Assembly (NCBI GenBank): GCA_024641725.1
Contig: JAHECM010000118.1
Coordinates: 1 to 6,615 of the forward strand
Direction: 5' to 3'
Source: Limnohabitans sp.
Lineage (GTDB): Bacteria; Pseudomonadota; Gammaproteobacteria; Burkholderiales; Burkholderiaceae_C
DNA: 6,615 nt
The position numbers were made by a program, and so were the translations under genes. The number at the start of each line of letters is the position of its first letter. The stretch's first letter is position 1. The notes beneath the pieces were generated by a model that was not told where the DNA came from, ran no database searches, and saw only the letters and a program-made list of their open reading frames with translations. This document shows positions 1 through 5,447 of this stretch, piece after piece.

Positions 1-499
1 CTTGCAGCTTCTGCAAATAAGCGTCGAGCTTCACAAACGTCCCGCCAAAGCCCACTTCCATCCCTGGGCGTGCCATGTCGAAAGTTTGGTGGCCGATCTC
101 GTCACTTTCGTGCGGCAGCCAGGTGATCGTCACGCGCGTGCTGTCGTCTTCAATCACTTCAAACGTGGTGGTGACGTGCATGTATTTGGGCCAGGTGGGG
201 GCCATGGGGTGAGCACCCAGGCCGCCCTCGCGGTTGGAGAAGCTTTGCAGGTGCACCAGGCGCTCGGGCGCAGCGATCTCTAGAAACGCTTGCTTGCCCC
301 ACATCTCCATGCCACCCGGGCCCTGGATGCCGTAGTGGTAACGCCCGCCGACCCGAAAGTCCATGTCGGTGTGGATGTTGTGAAAGCCCTCGGGGCTCAG
401 CCACTGCGCCAGGTGATGCGGCTGGGTGTAGACCTCAAACACCAGCGGGCGAGGCGCTTGGAAGACGCGGGAGATCACGAAGGGGGCGACGTTGGGCAT
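1..499 (-). CDS. AHSA1-like SRPBCC domain protein (3' end beyond the window)
   Basis: Hand translation from the ATG at 499 gives 166 codons with no stop before the left edge. The N-terminal part has the usual AHSA1 (activator of Hsp90 ATPase homolog 1-like) pattern: VFQAPRPLVFEVYT at residues 12-25, then HLAQWLSPEGF at 29-39. A FRVGGRYHYG strand follows at 48-57. The last visible part, from about residue 147, is the long C-terminal helix of the fold, so only a few residues are probably missing from a family of about 150-170 residues. The fold makes a hydrophobic ligand cavity, and members act as small-molecule binders or enzymes; no specific reaction can be assigned. The reading frame upstream meets a TAG about 13 codons before this ATG with no other ATG between, so the start is well fixed, although no clear Shine-Dalgarno is visible. 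It is the last visible gene of the minus-strand run, 50 bases after the dehydrogenase, and may be translated from the same mRNA. Confidence 0.88.
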   Translation of the reverse strand, partial: MPNVAPFVISRVFQAPRPLVFEVYTQPHHLAQWLSPEGFHNIHTDMDFRVGGRYHYGIQGPGGMEMWGKQAFLEIAAPERLVHLQSFSNREGGLGAHPMAPTWPKYMHVTTTFEVIEDDSTRVTITWLPHESDEIGHQTFDMARPGMEVGFGGTFVKLDAYLQKLQ

Positions 500-536
500 G
501 ACAGTGGCGAAGAGTTTGGGGGAAGGCTGCGAATTC

Positions 537-552
537 TAAGGCGACGGCCTTA
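537..552 (-). other. small intercistronic inverted repeat at the dehydrogenase stop codon
   Basis: TAAGGC (537-542) and GCCTTA (547-552) form a perfect 6-bp stem with a 4-base loop. The repeat includes the TAA stop of the dehydrogenase gene. No T-run follows on the minus strand, so it is not a standard intrinsic terminator. It could be an mRNA-stabilising or attenuating hairpin between the dehydrogenase and SRPBCC genes, or chance. Confidence 0.3.
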
Positions 553-1464
553 AGACGACATGCGCGACAGCACATCAAACACCGCCGCCGTGTCGTGCTC
601 GGCGTGCCCCAGCGCCATGGCCGCGTTGTAGACGGGCACAGTGGCCGCAAACAGCGGCGCGGGCACTTGGACGTCGGCCAATGCGGCGGCGATGAGCTTC
701 ATGTCTTTTTGCCAGATGCCGACTTTCATGGTGGGTGTGTCCCAGCCTTGGTCTTGCATCAGGGGGCCGCGCACTTGCAGCATGCGTGAGCCGCCTGCGC
801 CGTCGCTCAGCACCTTGACGGCGTCTTTGGGCTGAATGCCCCAACGCTGGCCCAGCAGCAGCGCTTCGGCGGTGGACACGTTGTGGATGGCCACCAGCAA
901 GTTGGCCATCAGCTTCATCTTCATGCCGTTGCCAAAGGAGCCCAGGTCAAAGCAGTTTTTTGAAAATCCCGCAAACACGGGCTTGAGTTTTTTGATCGCC
1001 GCTTTGGAGCCGCTGGCATACACCGTCAGGTCTTTGTGCACTGCTTGCGCGCCCGTGCCCGACAGGGGGCAGTCGAGCATGACGATGCCTTGGGCCTGGA
1101 GTGCATCGCGGGCGGCGGTTTTGTCGGCGATGTCGAGCGTGCTGGTTTCCACCACCAGCAGCTTGCGGTGGCCACAGGCGGCGATCTGCTGCACCGCACT
1201 GTGCAGTGCTTCCGGGCCGGGCAGCGCGCAAATGATGACGTCCACCGTGCTGGCCAATTCGCCCGCGTTGGCGCAAGGGGCGCCCCCGGCAGCTTTGAGG
1301 CGTTTCATGGCTTTGGCGTCTGGGTCGTAGCCGCTGACCGCAAAGCCCGCTTTGACCAAGTTGGCGGCCATGGCCCGGCCCATGATACCCACGCCCAACA
1401 TGCCCACGCGCTGAATGGGCACAGTGGGTTTGGCGGTGCGGGTTGTTTTGGGCGCGGTGCTCAT
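550..1464 (-). CDS. NAD(P)-dependent beta-hydroxyacid dehydrogenase (3-hydroxyisobutyrate dehydrogenase family)
   Basis: The 304-residue product has the full-length architecture of the family. An N-terminal Rossmann domain carries GVGIMG at residues 24-29, and the strand after it ends in YDPD at 46-49. The substrate-binding segment is DCPLSGTGAQA at 131-141. The C-terminal helical domain begins with GNGMKMKLMAN at 178-188, where K184 is the expected catalytic lysine and N188 its conserved partner; QKDMKL at 252-257 is the second conserved lysine region. Family members oxidise beta-hydroxyacids such as 3-hydroxyisobutyrate, tartronate semialdehyde (in reverse), threonate or phenylserine with NAD(P); they are cytoplasmic. 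The substrate is unknown here, and the loop has SGTG where most relatives have SGG. The first ~17 residues are a basic, low-complexity extension before the Rossmann strand. The start codon overlaps the NIPSNAP stop (ATGA) and has no Shine-Dalgarno of its own, which points to translational coupling. The function within the operon is probably oxidation of the substrate or an intermediate (inference). Confidence 0.9.
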   Translation of the reverse strand: MSTAPKTTRTAKPTVPIQRVGMLGVGIMGRAMAANLVKAGFAVSGYDPDAKAMKRLKAAGGAPCANAGELASTVDVIICALPGPEALHSAVQQIAACGHRKLLVVETSTLDIADKTAARDALQAQGIVMLDCPLSGTGAQAVHKDLTVYASGSKAAIKKLKPVFAGFSKNCFDLGSFGNGMKMKLMANLLVAIHNVSTAEALLLGQRWGIQPKDAVKVLSDGAGGSRMLQVRGPLMQDQGWDTPTMKVGIWQKDMKLIAAALADVQVPAPLFAATVPVYNAAMALGHAEHDTAAVFDVLSRMSS

Positions 1465-1799
1465 GGCTGCAAGGGCAAATCAAGCGTGGGAGAAAAGGAC
1501 GTGGACCGCAGCATCTTGGTGCTTTGTTCCACGACCACATCCAGCGCCTGCAGCGCCTGACGGTAGCGCGCCCAGCCGGGGTCGGCCTCCATCAGGGCGC
1601 GGCGGCGCTCGCGTTCGGCCAGGCTGGCAAAGCCCCACAGGTGCACCACCTCGTTGAGTGGGCCGATCTCAGACACATAAAACCCGATCAGGTGCCCCAA
1701 GTATTTGAGCTGCAGCGGCAACGCCGCCTGCTCATAGAGCTGGAGAAACGCGCCGGTGTGCAGCGCCTTGAGGGTGTAGGTGCGGTGCTCAACGATCAT
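1461..1799 (-). CDS. NIPSNAP family protein
   Basis: The 112-residue product matches the NIPSNAP domain (dimeric alpha-beta barrel superfamily) over nearly its whole length. It has an N-terminal strand VEHRTYTLKA at 3-12, a GHLIGFYVSEIGPLNEVVHLW block at 35-55 (the IGxxxxEIGPLNxVxHLW pattern is characteristic), then a SLAERERRRALMEADPGW helix region at 59-76, and a closing SFSP at 101-104. Members are small proteins of mostly unknown biochemical role, often next to catabolic genes in Proteobacteria. Related barrels (EthD, antibiotic monooxygenase-like) can bind or transform small molecules, but no catalytic residues can be named here. It begins 10 bases after the receptor stop and ends inside the dehydrogenase start (4-base overlap), so it is firmly embedded in the operon. 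Upstream of its ATG only a weak GAG-like Shine-Dalgarno is seen. No signal peptide is visible, so it is presumably cytoplasmic. Confidence 0.88.
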   Translation of the reverse strand: MIVEHRTYTLKALHTGAFLQLYEQAALPLQLKYLGHLIGFYVSEIGPLNEVVHLWGFASLAERERRRALMEADPGWARYRQALQALDVVVEQSTKMLRSTSFSPTLDLPLQP

Positions 1800-1809
1800 G
1801 GCTGCGCGC

Positions 1810-2793
1810 TCAATCGACCTTGATGCCCAGATCGTTGATCACCTTGTTCCAGAAGGCATAGTCGGAGTTGGCCACCGTGTCGAGCGCGGCGGCGCTGGTG
1901 CCCGTGGGCGTGAGGCCCAGATCAATCAAGCGGGCTTGGATCTCGGGCAGCTTCACGATCTTGACGATCTCGGTGTTGAGCTTGGCGATGATGTCGTTGG
2001 GCGTGCCGGTGGGCGCGAAAACGCCGTGCCACGAGCTGCCAATCACGCCGTTGACGTCGAGGTTGGGTTCAAACTCGGTCATGGTGGGCACGTCGGGCAG
2101 ACCGGGGATGCGCTGCGCCCCCGAGATGGCCAAGCCCTTGACTTTGCCCGCCTTGATCAGCGGAATGGCGGTGGTTGACGCCTCCACCGACAGGCTGATC
2201 AGGCCGCTCATCACATCGGGCGAGGGGTTGGTTTTGTAGGGCACATGGTTGAGCTTGATGCCCAGCCGCTGAGACCACACCTCCAAGGCCACATGGGGCT
2301 GCGAGCCGACGCCCAAAGAGGCAAAGTCGATCTTGCCGGGGTTCGCCTTGGCGTACGCCACCAGCTCCTTCATGTTGTTGTAAGGCGCTTTGGGTGTGGC
2401 GGTCAGCACATGCGGCACTTGCAAAATTTGGCTGACGGCTTTGAAGTCGCGCGGCGGGTTGTACTTGGCGTCGCGGTACACATTGGGGGCAATCGCGTGC
2501 GTGGCCTTGACGCTGAAAAACAGGGTGTACCCGTCCGCCGCAGACGTGCCAGCAGCCACAGCGCCGATCATGCCGCCTGCGCCCGGCTTGTTGTCCACCA
2601 CCACAGGCTGGCCCAGGGCCGTGCCCAGTTTGTCGGCAATCAGGCGGGCCACCACGTCGGGTGAGATGCCCGCTGCAAAAGGCACCACCAACTTGATGGG
2701 GCGATTGGGGTAGCCCGCAGACTGCGCAAAGGCGCTGGGCATGGCGCTGAATGTGGTGGCGGCAGCCAGAGCGAGCAAATGACGGCGTTGCAT
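1810..2793 (-). CDS. Bug/TctC-type tripartite tricarboxylate transporter substrate-binding protein
   Basis: The 327-residue exported protein has the length and motifs of the Bug family. A signal peptide begins MQRRHLLALAAA, with twin arginines at 3-4 but without the rest of a Tat motif; the likely cleavage is after AFA at residue 23. The mature protein opens with YPNRPIKLVVPFAAG at 28-42, has D46 and R50 in the ligand loop, then PVVVDNKPGAGGMIG at 63-77 and the DGYTL motif at 87-91. Later family blocks include NPGKIDFAS at 151-159 and HVPYK at 183-187, followed by GLPDVPTM at 231-238. Bug proteins bind small carboxylates or other organic solutes in the periplasm and hand them to TctAB permeases. 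No tctA or tctB is in the window, which is common for Burkholderiales Bug genes. The frame is open further upstream, but the ATG at 2793 is chosen because of the AGGAGA site and the signal peptide that follows. The solute is unknown; it may be the substrate of the flanking enzymes. Confidence 0.95.
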   Translation of the reverse strand: MQRRHLLALAAATTFSAMPSAFAQSAGYPNRPIKLVVPFAAGISPDVVARLIADKLGTALGQPVVVDNKPGAGGMIGAVAAGTSAADGYTLFFSVKATHAIAPNVYRDAKYNPPRDFKAVSQILQVPHVLTATPKAPYNNMKELVAYAKANPGKIDFASLGVGSQPHVALEVWSQRLGIKLNHVPYKTNPSPDVMSGLISLSVEASTTAIPLIKAGKVKGLAISGAQRIPGLPDVPTMTEFEPNLDVNGVIGSSWHGVFAPTGTPNDIIAKLNTEIVKIVKLPEIQARLIDLGLTPTGTSAAALDTVANSDYAFWNKVINDLGIKVD

Positions 2794-2800
2794 GGTGTTG

Positions 2801-2806
2801 TCTCCT
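2801..2806 (-). promoter_or_regulatory. strong ribosome binding site of the Bug receptor gene
   Basis: On the minus strand AGGAGA lies 7 bases before the ATG at 2793. It is the best Shine-Dalgarno in the six-gene run and rejects the 48-residue upstream extension of the frame as the true start. It suggests that the receptor is translated more strongly than its neighbours. Confidence 0.8.
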
Positions 2807-2845
2807 GATGGGTTGGATGAATGGAAAAACGGTTGGGTCAGCGTG

Positions 2846-3256
2846 TCAGCCCATGCTGGCGAAATGCGCCACGCCTGCGGCGGCCACGATGCCGTCCTCA
2901 AACGACTGCACGCCCGAGATGCCGATGGCCCCCACACACTGGCCGTCGCGCACCAGTGGCAGGCCGCCCTCGATGGGCGTGGCGCCGGGCAGCATCATCA
3001 TGACGTTGCGTCCGCTGGCCACGGCGGCTTCAATGGCCTGTGTGGGCCGCTTGAACAGCAGGGCGGTCTTGGCCTTTTCTTGGGCCACCACGCTGGAGGC
3101 TTTTTGGGTGTGGTCAAGCCGTTCGAGGTACATGGTGTGCCCGCCGTCGTCGACGATCGCGATGACCACGTTCCAGCCGTTTTGCACGGCGCAGGCCCGG
3201 CAGGCGTTGGCAATTTGTTTGGCGTCGTCGATGGAAAGTGCCCATTGGCTGTACAT
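2846..3256 (-). CDS. GlcG/HbpS-like protein (PF03928 family, often annotated heme-binding)
   Basis: From the ATG at 3256 the product is 136 residues, the usual size of a single GlcG/HbpS domain. Diagnostic segments are AIVDDGGH at 33-40, the helix QEKAKTALLFKRPT at 59-72, and the loop PGATPIEGGLPLV at 90-102, followed by GAIGISG at 109-115 near the C-terminus. This order and the GGLPL turn are typical of the family. Streptomyces HbpS and the C-terminal domain of PduO bind heme, while E. coli GlcG, encoded in the glycolate operon, has no settled function; heme binding is therefore only possible here. The frame stays open to 3565, but that extension would overlap the BKACE coding region and has no family similarity, whereas ATG 3256 has AGGA 6 bases upstream. 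No signal peptide is apparent. It sits between the BKACE and receptor genes (gaps 46 and 52 bases), so a metabolic accessory role is likely. Confidence 0.88.
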   Translation of the reverse strand: MYSQWALSIDDAKQIANACRACAVQNGWNVVIAIVDDGGHTMYLERLDHTQKASSVVAQEKAKTALLFKRPTQAIEAAVASGRNVMMMLPGATPIEGGLPLVRDGQCVGAIGISGVQSFEDGIVAAAGVAHFASMG

Positions 3257-3262
3257 GTGGAG

Positions 3263-3266
3263 TCCT
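3263..3266 (-). promoter_or_regulatory. ribosome binding site of the GlcG-like gene
   Basis: AGGA on the minus strand lies 6 bases before the ATG at 3256. It decides the start in favour of the 136-residue product over the long frame extension into the BKACE gene. Confidence 0.6.
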
Positions 3267-3302
3267 GAGTCGGTTGAATGTGGGGAAGGGCTGTGCGCAG
3301 GC

Positions 3303-4226
3303 TCAGAAGTTGACGTTCTGAGCGCCTTTGAGGGCGAGGATCTGTCGGGCTTCGTCGGGCGTGGCGATTTGCAGGCCCAGGCCTTCGATGATTTGGCGCA
3401 CCTGCCGCACTTGCTCGGCGTTGCTATTGGCCAGGGTGCCCTTGCCCAGCCAGAGGCTGTCTTCCAGGCCCACGCGCACATGGCTGCCCATGCTGGCGCC
3501 CATGGCGGCAATGCGCAGTTGGTGCCGCCCCGCGCCCAGCACCGACCATTGGTATTGGTCACCAAACAGGCGGTCGGCGGTGCGGCGCATGTGCATCACG
3601 TCTTCGGGGTGCGGGCCAATGCCGCCCAAGATGCCAAACACCGACTGGATGAAAAACGGCCCCTTGATGAGCCCTTTGTCGGCAAAGTGCGCGAGGTTGT
3701 AGAGGTGACCGATGTCATAGCACTCCAGCTCAAAGCGGGTGTTGTTTTCTGCGCAGGCCCGCAAGGCGTATTCGATGTCCTTGAAGGTGTTGCGAAAAAT
3801 CAGGTCGCGGCTGTTTTCCAGGTGCTCGCGTTCCCACTCGTGTTTGAAGTCGGTGAAGCGCTCGAGCATCGGAAACAGCGCGAAATTGAAGGAGCCCAGA
3901 TTGAGCGAAGCCACCTCGGGCGCGAAGCGCATGGAGGGTTGAATCCGTTCATCAATCGTCATGAACGGCGAGCCGCCGCTCGTGAGGTTGAGCACGGCGT
4001 TGGTGCGACTCTTAATTTGCGGCAGAAACTTTCCGAACGCCTCGGGGCTTTGGTCGGGCTTGCCCGTGACCGGGTCGCGTGCGTGCAGATGGATGATGGC
4101 CGCGCCCGCGTTGGCAGCCTCCACCGAAGCTTCAATGATCTCTTCGGGCGTCACCGGCAAATACGGCGACATGGACGGTGTGTGAATGGCGCCTGTGACG
4201 GCACAGGTGATGATGACTTTGTTCAT
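3303..4226 (-). CDS. beta-keto acid cleavage enzyme (BKACE, DUF849 family)
   Basis: The product of 307 residues begins MNKVIITCAVTGAIHTPSMS, the standard N-terminus of the family. BKACE enzymes are Zn-dependent TIM barrels that condense a beta-keto acid with acetyl-CoA and release acetoacetate plus a new acyl-CoA; the founding member, Kce, acts on 3-keto-5-aminohexanoate in lysine fermentation. The metal ligands are visible: H46 and H48 in IIHLHARDP, and E255 followed by D256 in RVGLEDSLW. R251 lies four residues before E255, the same spacing as the Kce catalytic arginine. LTSGG at 81-85 forms the carboxylate-binding region. The substrate is not predictable, since specificity depends on side chains that differ among BKACE subgroups. 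An in-frame ATG at 4259 would add 11 residues (MARHSHSVVHS); I prefer 4226 because it matches the family start, but neither has a clear Shine-Dalgarno. It is the first gene of the six-gene run and is cytoplasmic. Confidence 0.93.
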   Translation of the reverse strand: MNKVIITCAVTGAIHTPSMSPYLPVTPEEIIEASVEAANAGAAIIHLHARDPVTGKPDQSPEAFGKFLPQIKSRTNAVLNLTSGGSPFMTIDERIQPSMRFAPEVASLNLGSFNFALFPMLERFTDFKHEWEREHLENSRDLIFRNTFKDIEYALRACAENNTRFELECYDIGHLYNLAHFADKGLIKGPFFIQSVFGILGGIGPHPEDVMHMRRTADRLFGDQYQWSVLGAGRHQLRIAAMGASMGSHVRVGLEDSLWLGKGTLANSNAEQVRQVRQIIEGLGLQIATPDEARQILALKGAQNVNF

Positions 4227-4363
4227 CGAATGGACCACTGAGTGTGAATGTCGGGCCATCGTAAGGACGAGTCACCGGGCGGCACACCACGTTAACCCCT
4301 AAGGCCAGACACATGGGTTACAGCGGGCTGCGGACGATGCCGCCGCCCGCAGACTCTGCAGAT
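4227..4363 (-). promoter_or_regulatory. 137-base leader region upstream of the BKACE operon
   Basis: This is the only sizeable gap before the six-gene run, so the operon promoter should lie here unless transcription reads through from acuI. It holds the hairpin at 4323-4350. A short TTAGGGGTTAA segment on the minus strand (near 4293-4303) has TTA/TAA inverted ends. I cannot identify a convincing -35/-10 pair or a known operator. An alternative BKACE start at 4259 also lies within it. Confidence 0.4.
4323..4350 (-). terminator. GC-rich hairpin after acuI, possible terminator without a T-tract
   Basis: GCGGGC (4323-4328) pairs with GCCCGC (4345-4350). After one mismatch, GCGG (4330-4333) pairs with CCGC (4340-4343), leaving a 6-base loop. 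This gives 10 paired bases that are nearly all G-C. It begins 13 bases after the acuI stop, where a terminator would be expected. On the minus strand the bases after it read TGTAACCC, so the U-tract of a normal intrinsic terminator is missing. It may give partial termination or protect the 3' end of the acuI mRNA. Confidence 0.4.
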
Positions 4364-5350
4364 TCAACGGTTGACGTTCACCACCACCCGACCGCGCACC
4401 TGCCCCGCCAGAATCTCTGCGCCCAGACCGATGGCGTCGGCCAGGCCCACTTCGCGGGTGATGCGTTCGAGTTGCGCCGTGTCCAGGTCGCGGGCCAGGC
4501 GGGCCCAGGCCGCTTCGCGCACGGCACGCGGGGCCATCACGCTGTCGATGCCCGCCAGCGTCACGCCGCGCAAGATGAAGGGCGCCACGCTCGACGGAAA
4601 GTCCATGCCCTGGGCCAGGCCGCAAGCGGTGACCACGCCGCCGTATTTGGTGCTGGCGCAGGCGTTGGCCAGGGTGTGGCTGCCCACGGTGTCGACCACG
4701 CCCGCCCAGCGCTCTTTGGCCAGCGGCTTGCCAGGAGCCGACAGTTCGGCCCGGTCCATGACGTCGGCCGCGCCCAGCTGGCGCAGGTAGTCGGCCTCTT
4801 GCAGGCGGCCAGTGCTGGCCACCACGCGGTAACCCAGTTTGGCCAACAGCGCAATCGCGACACTGCCCACACCACCGCCCGCGCCGGTGACCAAGATGTC
4901 GCCGCTGGCGGGGGTGACGCCGTGTTTTTCAAGCGCCATCACGCACAGCATGGCGGTGTAGCCTGCGGTGCCTATGGCCATGGCCTGGCGCGGGGTGAAG
5001 GCGGCAGGCAACTTGACCAGCCAGTCGCCTTTGAGGCGCGCCTTTTGCGCCAGACCGCCGCTGTGGCTTTCGCCCACACCCCAACCGTTCAAAACGACCT
5101 GGTCACCCACCTTGAACAGCGGGTGCTGGCTGTCGGTCACGGTGCCTGACAAATCGATGCCGGGCGTGAGCGGGAACTTGCGCACCACGGGGCTTTTGCC
5201 GGTGATGGCCAGGCCGTCCTTGTAGTTGATCGTCGAGTAATCGACTTGCACCGTCACATCGCCTTCGGGCAAGGCGCTGTCATCCAGCGTTTGCAAGGTG
5301 CAGCGGTAACCGGCGTCGTCTTTGTGGATTTGCAGGGCTTGGTAAGTCAT
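4364..5350 (-). CDS. acuI: acrylyl-CoA reductase AcuI/YhdH family (zinc-free medium-chain reductase)
   Basis: The 328-residue product is the normal length of YhdH/AcuI. Diagnostic segments are STINYKDGLAITGKSPVVR at 39-57, then FPLTPGIDLSGTV at 59-71, GTAGYTAM at 127-134 and the NADPH-binding DILVTGAGGGVGSVA at 151-165. CGLAQG at 243-248 and RGVTLAGIDSV at 261-271 complete the family pattern. The zinc ligands of classical alcohol dehydrogenases are absent, as expected for this branch. AcuI reduces acryloyl-CoA to propionyl-CoA with NADPH, protecting the cell from this toxic thioester during dimethylsulfoniopropionate, 3-hydroxypropionate or related catabolism; homologues are widespread and some may act on other enoyl compounds. 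The ATG at 5350 is chosen because MTYQALQI matches the family start; an upstream ATG at 5386 would add 12 unrelated residues. The gene lies upstream of the BKACE run on the same strand, separated by 137 bases with a hairpin, so it is probably its own transcription unit. No good Shine-Dalgarno is visible. Confidence 0.92.
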   Translation of the reverse strand: MTYQALQIHKDDAGYRCTLQTLDDSALPEGDVTVQVDYSTINYKDGLAITGKSPVVRKFPLTPGIDLSGTVTDSQHPLFKVGDQVVLNGWGVGESHSGGLAQKARLKGDWLVKLPAAFTPRQAMAIGTAGYTAMLCVMALEKHGVTPASGDILVTGAGGGVGSVAIALLAKLGYRVVASTGRLQEADYLRQLGAADVMDRAELSAPGKPLAKERWAGVVDTVGSHTLANACASTKYGGVVTACGLAQGMDFPSSVAPFILRGVTLAGIDSVMAPRAVREAAWARLARDLDTAQLERITREVGLADAIGLGAEILAGQVRGRVVVNVNR

Positions 5351-5356
5351 GGGCGG

Positions 5357-5367
5357 CTTTCTGAAAG
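5357..5367. repeat. 11-base palindrome just upstream of acuI
   Basis: CTTTCTGAAAG is a perfect palindrome with 5-base arms around a central T, located 7 bases before the acuI start. It may be a small operator, or a hairpin that affects acuI translation, or chance. Confidence 0.3.
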
Positions 5368-5440
5368 AGGCCTTACTGTGCACCAAAGCGCAGCCGCTCG
5401 GTAGCGCTGGACGTCACCTGTGCGCTAGCATGGCAGCGTC

Positions 5441-5447
5441 GGAAAGG
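5441..5447 (+). promoter_or_regulatory. ribosome binding site of the serine hydrolase gene
   Basis: GGAAAGG lies 6 bases before the ATG at 5454. It favours this start over the in-frame ATG at 5430, which would place eight polar residues before the signal peptide. Confidence 0.65.

Noticed and set aside
836..1560. Plus-strand open frames of 164 and 174 codons over the dehydrogenase gene
   Set aside because: Both are shadows of the minus-strand dehydrogenase and NIPSNAP genes and lack family features.
2794..2937. 48-residue N-terminal extension of the Bug receptor
   Set aside because: It precedes a proper signal peptide, overlaps the GlcG-like gene and ignores the AGGAGA site before the ATG at 2793.
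3257..3565. N-terminal extension of the GlcG-like gene to an ATG at 3565
   Set aside because: It overlaps the BKACE coding region in another frame, has no family similarity, and the ATG at 3256 has its own AGGA site.
2751..4241. 496-codon open frame on the plus strand across the receptor, GlcG-like and BKACE genes
   Set aside because: It lies antisense to three genes with strong family matches. Its translation shows no recognisable domain, and long antisense frames are common in GC-rich DNA.
5387..5408. AGCGC/GCGCT inverted repeat in the divergent region
   Set aside because: Five-base GC arms with a 12-base gap are expected by chance at this base composition.
5408..5431. Possible plus-strand promoter with TGGACG and TAGCAT
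   Set aside because: The spacing is only 12 bases and each box matches the consensus at four of six positions, so it is not convincing.
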